Below are positions 59,542 to 64,000 of a DNA stretch of 64,000 bases, piece after piece. The DNA lies in assembly GCA_039817385.1 (NCBI GenBank), contig JBCBVY010000003.1, positions 310,001 to 374,000 of the forward strand. Reading direction: 5' to 3'. The notes below the pieces were generated by a model. It saw nothing but the letters and a program-made list of their open reading frames with translations. It made no database searches and had not been told where the DNA came from. This stretch comes from JBCBCP01 sp039817385 (lineage in GTDB: Bacteria > Pseudomonadota > Alphaproteobacteria > Rhodobacterales > Rhodobacteraceae). Position 1 is the stretch's first letter, and each line of letters opens with the position of its first letter. The position numbers and the translations under genes are program-made.

Positions 59542-60008
59542 TCCGGGTGGCCGGGCGCCTTGCCCGCGGGGGCCCTGTAGGGGCGCGTGACGTCGCGCAG
59601 GTGCGCGCCGATGGCTTCGACCTCCAGCCGGATCGCACCGTCACCCGCAAGGGTCAGCACAATCGCCCCGGCCCCATCTTCGCCGGGTTCGAAATCAAGA
59701 GCGAGCAGGGACAGGACCGTGTCCTTTTCGCTCCGATCAACCCCCTGGCTCGCAACGCGCATGACCTCGTCAAAGGCCAGCACGGATTGCACCCGTTCCG
59801 CGCCGTGGCGGCCCCGGCCCTCATCCTCCCAGCGAAAGCGGTTGAGCAGCAGCGCAAAGCGCCGCGCCTTCGCGTCCCAGCGCATTTCCGTGATCGGAAA
59901 GACCGCGTCCTGGCAGAGGGTGGAGAGAACGCGCAGATCGTCCGCATCTTCGGCACCGAGGTTCAGCGGCGCTTCCCGTCCGTCTTCAAAGCGGGCGTCG
60001 TCCGTCAT
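59538..60008 (-). CDS. DUF2948 family protein
   Basis: A 156-residue protein with EDADDLRVLSTLCQDAV, a string I associate with DUF2948, and the ending AHLRDVTRPYRAPAGKAP. The family has no known function and is often found next to murA and hisD in alphaproteobacteria. ATGA overlaps on both sides. Confidence 0.85.
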   Translation of the reverse strand: MTDDARFEDGREAPLNLGAEDADDLRVLSTLCQDAVFPITEMRWDAKARRFALLLNRFRWEDEGRGRHGAERVQSVLAFDEVMRVASQGVDRSEKDTVLSLLALDFEPGEDGAGAIVLTLAGDGAIRLEVEAIGAHLRDVTRPYRAPAGKAPGHPE

Positions 60009-61273
60009 TCGCCCTTGATCCGTTCGATCTCTGCCCCGACGCTGCGCAGTTTCGACACGACATGCTCATAGCCGCGGTCGAGGTGGTAGACGCGGCTGAC
60101 GCGGGTTTCGCCTTCGGCTGCGAGGCCTGCAAGGATCAGCGAGACAGAGGCGCGCAGGTCCGTGGCCATGACCGGGGCGCCTTTGAGCTTTTTCACCCCG
60201 TGGACCGTTGCGGTGCCGCCGTGCACGTCGATGTCGGCGCCCATGCGCGTGAGTTCAGGGGCATGCATGAAGCGGTTCTCAAAGATCTTTTCCTCCAGCA
60301 CCGAGGTGCCCTCGGCGGTGCACAGGAGCGCCATCATCTGCGCCTGAAGATCGGTCGGAAAGCCCGGGAAGGGTTCCGTCACCACGTCCACGGCGCGGAT
60401 CGGGCCGCCATTGCGCGACACGGTCAGGCCTTTGTCGTTTTCCTCGATATGCGCGCCGGCAGCTTCGAGCTTGTCGCAGAAGGCGGTGAGCAAATCGCGC
60501 TTGCCGCCCAGCAGCGTGACCTTGCCGCCGCAGATCGCAGGGGCGAGCATGTAGGTACCCAGCTCGATCCGGTCGGTCACCACGCGGTGGGTCGCGCCGC
60601 CAAGCCGGTCCACGCCCTGCACCGTGATGGTGGAGGTGCCGTCGCCTTCAATCTGGGCGCCCATCTTGCGCAGGCAGTCGGCCAGATCGACAATTTCCGG
60701 CTCGCGCGCGGCGTTGTCGATGACGGAGGTGCCTTTGGCCAGCGTGGCCGCCATCAGCGCATTTTCCGTCGCCCCGACCGAGGCAAAATCGAAGGTGACC
60801 TGCCCGCCCTTCAGCCCGTTTGGCGCCTTGGCGTGCACGTAGCCGTCGCGCAGGTCAAGCTCAGCCCCCATCGCCTCCAACGCCTTGAGGTGCAGATCGA
60901 CCGGGCGCGCGCCAATCGCACAGCCGCCGGGAAGGGAGACAACCGCGTGCCCCTCGCGCGCCAACATCGGGCCCAGCACAAGGATGGAGGCGCGCATCTT
61001 GCGCACGATGTCGTAATGCGCGGTGTGGTTCGAGATCGTGTGCGAGGACATCGCGATCACCCGGCCCTCCTCAAGCGTTGTGACCTCGGCGCCGAGGCTT
61101 TGCAGCAGGGCGGTCATCGTCTTGATGTCGCTCAGGCGCGGGGCGTTCAGCAGCGTGAGCGGCTCTTCGCTCAGCAAGGTGGCGGGCATCAGGGTGAGGC
61201 AGGCGTTCTTGGCCCCTGCAATGGGGATTTCGCCCGAAAGCGCACCGTTGCCACGTACCAGTATCGAATCCAT
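60005..61273 (-). CDS. murA: UDP-N-acetylglucosamine 1-carboxyvinyltransferase
   Basis: A 422-residue EPT-fold enzyme. Lys22 in IAGAKNACLTLMP and Cys118 in LPGGCAIGARPVDLH are the catalytic residues; the cysteine is the fosfomycin target. It transfers enolpyruvate to UDP-GlcNAc, the first committed step in peptidoglycan synthesis. Start MDSILVRG overlaps the stop of the upstream small gene as TAATG. Confidence 0.97.
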   Translation of the reverse strand: MDSILVRGNGALSGEIPIAGAKNACLTLMPATLLSEEPLTLLNAPRLSDIKTMTALLQSLGAEVTTLEEGRVIAMSSHTISNHTAHYDIVRKMRASILVLGPMLAREGHAVVSLPGGCAIGARPVDLHLKALEAMGAELDLRDGYVHAKAPNGLKGGQVTFDFASVGATENALMAATLAKGTSVIDNAAREPEIVDLADCLRKMGAQIEGDGTSTITVQGVDRLGGATHRVVTDRIELGTYMLAPAICGGKVTLLGGKRDLLTAFCDKLEAAGAHIEENDKGLTVSRNGGPIRAVDVVTEPFPGFPTDLQAQMMALLCTAEGTSVLEEKIFENRFMHAPELTRMGADIDVHGGTATVHGVKKLKGAPVMATDLRASVSLILAGLAAEGETRVSRVYHLDRGYEHVVSKLRSVGAEIERIKGE

Positions 61274-61422
61274 TACTCTGCGTCCTTGCCTGTCTGTTCG
61301 GTGTCGTCCGCCCGCGCCCGCGCTTGTGCCTTGCGCCGTGCAAGGTTTGCCTTCAGCGCCGCCTTCAGCCGCGCATCCTTGGCGTCCTTGGCTGCCTGTG
61401 CCGGGGGTTTCCGCTCTGCCAT
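61273..61422 (-). CDS. Small basic protein upstream of murA (49 residues)
   Basis: Starts MAERKPPAQAAKDAKDARLK and ends DDTEQTGKDAE: a short, Lys/Arg/Ala-rich helix with a charged tail. Its stop overlaps the murA start as TAATG, indicating translational coupling. I recognise no annotated function, though similar short frames upstream of murA are, as I recall, common in the group. Too short to judge by homology here. Confidence 0.65.
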   Translation of the reverse strand: MAERKPPAQAAKDAKDARLKAALKANLARRKAQARARADDTEQTGKDAE

Positions 61423-61506
61423 GACATGGGTCTATCGCAGGGCGCGCGGAGCGTCCAGAATAGGGTTGCGTGGCACCCAAATTGGGTCTATCCCGCCGCG
61501 CACGGC

Positions 61507-61581
<75 letters not shown>

Positions 61582-61736
61582 TCGCCTCATTTCCCGCTCG
61601 ACTGGTGCGATCCTGGCTATTGTTGGGTCTCGACGTACGCGCACGCCTGCGGCGCACGCTGGTACAGCAGCACCATTTGCCCGTCGTCAATGGCATCGCT
61701 GGAGCCACGCACCGCGTCGCTCGCGGGCGCGCCGCC

Positions 61737-62414
61737 TCAGGCGGTCAGCTCGAAGCGCTGGATTTCGTGGAACATACCGTCGAAATCCTCGCCCATGAGG
61801 GTCAGGCTGGCGAGGGTAAAGGGCGACAGGTCCAGCGCCTGAACGCGTGGCCGCAGCGCCTCGAGCACCGCTGCGGGGTCTTCGAGACGGCCTGACAGGG
61901 TCATGTGAAACCGGAATTCGTCGATCACATATGGATAGCCCCATTTGACGAGGTTGTCCTCCTGCGCCCGGGTCAGGCGTGCGGCGCGGCGGCGGGCCAG
62001 TTCCTCTTCGCTGGCAGGGGCGCGAAAGCGGTCCAGCTCGACCACGGCGCGCGCTGCCAGCGCCGACAGACCCGATGCGTCGCCCACGGGGACGAGGGCC
62101 AGGAACTGGCCCAGCCGCGCCAGCGCCAACCCTGGCACGGTCACTGAAGGCAGACGGCCTGCCAAAGCGGCCAGCGTTTTGGTCACCTCGTCGGGGGACG
62201 TCCCCTGAAGCAGGCGGAAGGGCGGTTTGATCGTCGCGTGAAACCCGTATTTGCGGGGCGTCGCGGTGATCGCCGCCACATCCACACCCGGAAGGTCAAG
62301 ATGCGCAACGCGCGCGCCCGCCACGGGATCCCAACCCAGCACTTGCGCGCCAAAGGCATGAAGCTCCGTCCCGGCCTGCGGAGTGAAATAAATGGCGTAC
62401 CGATTGAATTCCAT
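61737..62414 (-). CDS. DUF1045 family 2H phosphoesterase-like protein
   Basis: A 225-residue protein. Two H-x-T motifs, FHATIKPPF (residues about 60-70) and FHMTLSG (about 165-172), mark the 2H phosphoesterase superfamily. DUF1045 members occur with phosphonate genes or alone. The start MEFNRYAIYF gives the family N-terminus; longer frames extend into non-coding DNA. No phosphonate genes are visible here. Confidence 0.8.
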   Translation of the reverse strand: MEFNRYAIYFTPQAGTELHAFGAQVLGWDPVAGARVAHLDLPGVDVAAITATPRKYGFHATIKPPFRLLQGTSPDEVTKTLAALAGRLPSVTVPGLALARLGQFLALVPVGDASGLSALAARAVVELDRFRAPASEEELARRRAARLTRAQEDNLVKWGYPYVIDEFRFHMTLSGRLEDPAAVLEALRPRVQALDLSPFTLASLTLMGEDFDGMFHEIQRFELTA

Positions 62415-62551
62415 CCGCTGATCCGATCTGTGCGGCGTGGGCTTTGCATGCCAGATGTTGCAGCGCTTGCCAATTGCCAAGCGGTGTTTGGATGGCATGT
62501 CACGGAATTATCTTGCGGGGCTTGCCCAGCCCTTGGGCGACGGGTCCGCGA

Positions 62552-63787
62552 TCAGGCTTTCACGACCCCGTCCGCGCGCCATGCATCGAAGATGTCCAGC
62601 GCCTGCGCGGCAAAGCCGTCATCGTTGATGTGGTCCGCAATGTCGTGCAGCGCCACGTGATCCGGGCAGGCACGGCGCATCTCGGCGCAGAAGGCCGCCA
62701 GCCCGTGCGCGTTATGCAGCGGACCGCCCGGGCGGTCCCATTCGCCCATCCCGCCCGCGGGCAGGATCAGCGCGCTGGGGCTTTGCGCGCCCGCCAGTTT
62801 CGCACCGTGTTCACGCGCAACCGCGCGGCGCTGGTCCGTGTTCAGCAGGATGGAGGACAGGAGGCGGTTATGCGCGTGGCTTTCGTTGCCGCGCCATTCC
62901 GGGCCAAGCGGTTGCCAGCCGATCACGTCAACAAGGTCATAGCAGCCGGGGGCGATGATCTGCGGGGTGCCGGTGCGTGCCGCGTTTGTCATCCGGTCGC
63001 TGCCCGCGCTGACAGAGGAGCCGAAGAGGTGGTTGCCGACCTCCTGGGTGCAAAAGTCGAAAACGCAGGCAAAGCGCCCCTGCGCCGCCAGCCCTTCAAA
63101 CGCGCGCCCGCCCATGCCGGTGGCGTGAAAAATCGCGACCTCAAAGCCGCGCTCCTCCAGCGCGGGTTTCAGGGCAACCATGTAGGTCAGCGCCGTCTTG
63201 CCAAGGCTCGTCATGCCAACCAGCGGGCGGGCGCCGCCTGGCGCCTCCACCGTGCGGGCGGCGCCAACGACGGCCCCCGCAGCCTGGCTGAGGGAGGATT
63301 TGCAGATCGAGTTCAGCCCGTAGAGGCCCCCGGCCCAAAGGATCATCTGGATATCCGGCGCGAGCCGTTCGGCGGGCAGCAGCGGAGAGAACGCGACCGT
63401 CGAGACCACGTACTTCGGCACGCCCAGCGGCAGCGCATTACAGACATCCAGCGCCAGGTCCGTACCCATCGTGCCGCCAAGGACGATCACGCCGTCGATC
63501 GCACCATCTGCCTGCAAGCCCCGTGCGCGGGCCGCGGCCCCGCGGGCCATGATCTGCATTGCGGCGTTTTCATCGTCGCTGGCGATGGCGGCCTCGATGC
63601 TGCTGCCTGCCGCGCGGGCCACATCATGTTTGGAGACATCAGTCGGCACCGCCGGATCGCCCAGCACACTGACATCCATTTTATGAACGCGCCCACCCGC
63701 CGCCGCGATCCGTTCGCACAGGTAGGTCAGCTCTGCGTCCTTCGTGTCGAACGTGCCGACAACGAGGATGGTCGGGGTGTCGGTCAA
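62552..63787 (-). CDS. UPF0261 (Tm-1-like) family protein
   Basis: A 411-residue protein with TILVVGTFDTKDAELTYL at the N-terminus, GVIVLGGTMGTDLAL and VSTVAFSPLLPA, the Tm-1-like/UPF0261 pattern. Members bind ATP or are paired with a TIM-barrel partner; biochemical role is unclear. The start is a TTG overlapping the upstream aldehyde dehydrogenase stop as TTGA; no ATG lies within the first 36 codons. A weak ribosome binding site makes the start uncertain. Confidence 0.8.
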   Translation of the reverse strand: MTDTPTILVVGTFDTKDAELTYLCERIAAAGGRVHKMDVSVLGDPAVPTDVSKHDVARAAGSSIEAAIASDDENAAMQIMARGAAARARGLQADGAIDGVIVLGGTMGTDLALDVCNALPLGVPKYVVSTVAFSPLLPAERLAPDIQMILWAGGLYGLNSICKSSLSQAAGAVVGAARTVEAPGGARPLVGMTSLGKTALTYMVALKPALEERGFEVAIFHATGMGGRAFEGLAAQGRFACVFDFCTQEVGNHLFGSSVSAGSDRMTNAARTGTPQIIAPGCYDLVDVIGWQPLGPEWRGNESHAHNRLLSSILLNTDQRRAVAREHGAKLAGAQSPSALILPAGGMGEWDRPGGPLHNAHGLAAFCAEMRRACPDHVALHDIADHINDDGFAAQALDIFDAWRADGVVKA

Positions 63788-64000
63788 AGCTGCATCCAGG
63801 CGGTCTTGAGATCGTAGAATTTATCGAGGGCAAAGAGCGACTTGTCATAGCCATTGCCTGATTGCTTCACCCCGCCCAGCGGCACGGTCACGTCCACGCC
63901 GCCATAGGTGTTCACATGCACGACCCCGGCGCGGATGGCGCGGACCATGCGGTGGGCGCGGCTGAGATTACCGGTCCAGACCCCGGCGGCGAGGCCGTAG
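63784..64000 (-). CDS. Aldehyde dehydrogenase, C-terminal part only
   Basis: The last 71 codons read YGLAAGVWTGNLSRAHRMV, then VNTYGGVDVTVPLGGVKQSG, the typical C-terminus of NAD-dependent aldehyde dehydrogenases, ending KTAWMQL. The catalytic Cys and Glu lie beyond the window. Probably an operon with UPF0261 through the TTGA overlap. Confidence 0.88.
   Translation of the reverse strand, partial: YGLAAGVWTGNLSRAHRMVRAIRAGVVHVNTYGGVDVTVPLGGVKQSGNGYDKSLFALDKFYDLKTAWMQL

Overview
The window looks like a chromosomal stretch of a Roseobacter-group alphaproteobacterium (Rhodobacteraceae). The support is high GC outside one gene, dense operons joined by ATGA/TGATG overlaps, the gene set (lepA, rpe, hisD, murA, UPF0262, DUF2948) and dispersed hairpins of a type I associate with this family. 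No phage, plasmid, CRISPR or intact insertion sequence was seen.

Layout. 1-4.3 kb: end of a hydroxyacid dehydrogenase gene, an SH3 protein, tRNA-Gln, a BON/MscS channel, a quinone-reductase-like enzyme and a haloalkane dehalogenase. 4.3-18.6 kb: a bidirectional catabolic locus. Leftward run hpaR, class III aminotransferase, a tripartite tricarboxylate transporter (tctB-tctA-tctC), a class I glutamine amidotransferase, a cytochrome P450 and a glutamine-synthetase-like ligase. Rightward run hpaF, hpaE, hpaD, an aromatic amino acid decarboxylase, hpaG and hpaH. A 29-bp palindrome between hpaR and hpaF is the likely HpaR operator. The right half is the homoprotocatechuate meta-cleavage pathway. 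The left half resembles a gamma-glutamylation/oxygenase/hydrolase module that could feed an aromatic amine or amino acid into it. hpaBC and hpaI are not in the window.

18.7-35.3 kb: glucokinase, a di-haem peroxidase, rpe, then a leftward CoA-dependent oxidation operon (CoA ligase, enoyl-CoA hydratase, thioesterase, paired acyl-CoA dehydrogenases, FadB-type enzyme) that resembles the pim operon. It is divergent from an oligopeptide-type ABC importer. 35.5-39.6 kb: iron alcohol dehydrogenase behind a GntR-type operator, a Nudix hydrolase and a large MscS channel. 39.7-46.8 kb: a seven-gene overlapping glycan operon (UDP-sugar dehydrogenase, four glycosyltransferases, a phosphatase, a polysaccharide deacetylase).

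46.9-53.8 kb is the accessory part. It holds a PA14-type secreted protein, an orphan Phd-like protein, a broken REP-associated transposase between two inverted REP pairs, an A/T-richer orphan XRE protein, lepA, and a protein with an 11-residue alanine/serine repeat. 53.8-64 kb: a housekeeping block (GNAT, SnoaL, low-Mr phosphatase, UPF0262, hisD, DUF2948, murA) interrupted by an amidase, a GNAT and a small gene; then tRNA-Thr, DUF1045, UPF0261 and the end of an aldehyde dehydrogenase gene.

The most notable signals are (i) the HpaR-centred locus that joins a gamma-glutamyl/P450 module to homoprotocatechuate cleavage, and (ii) a family of GTAG-tagged hairpins whose TAG serves as the stop codon of four genes and of the broken transposase frame. 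All assignments come from reading the sequence; no database search was run.
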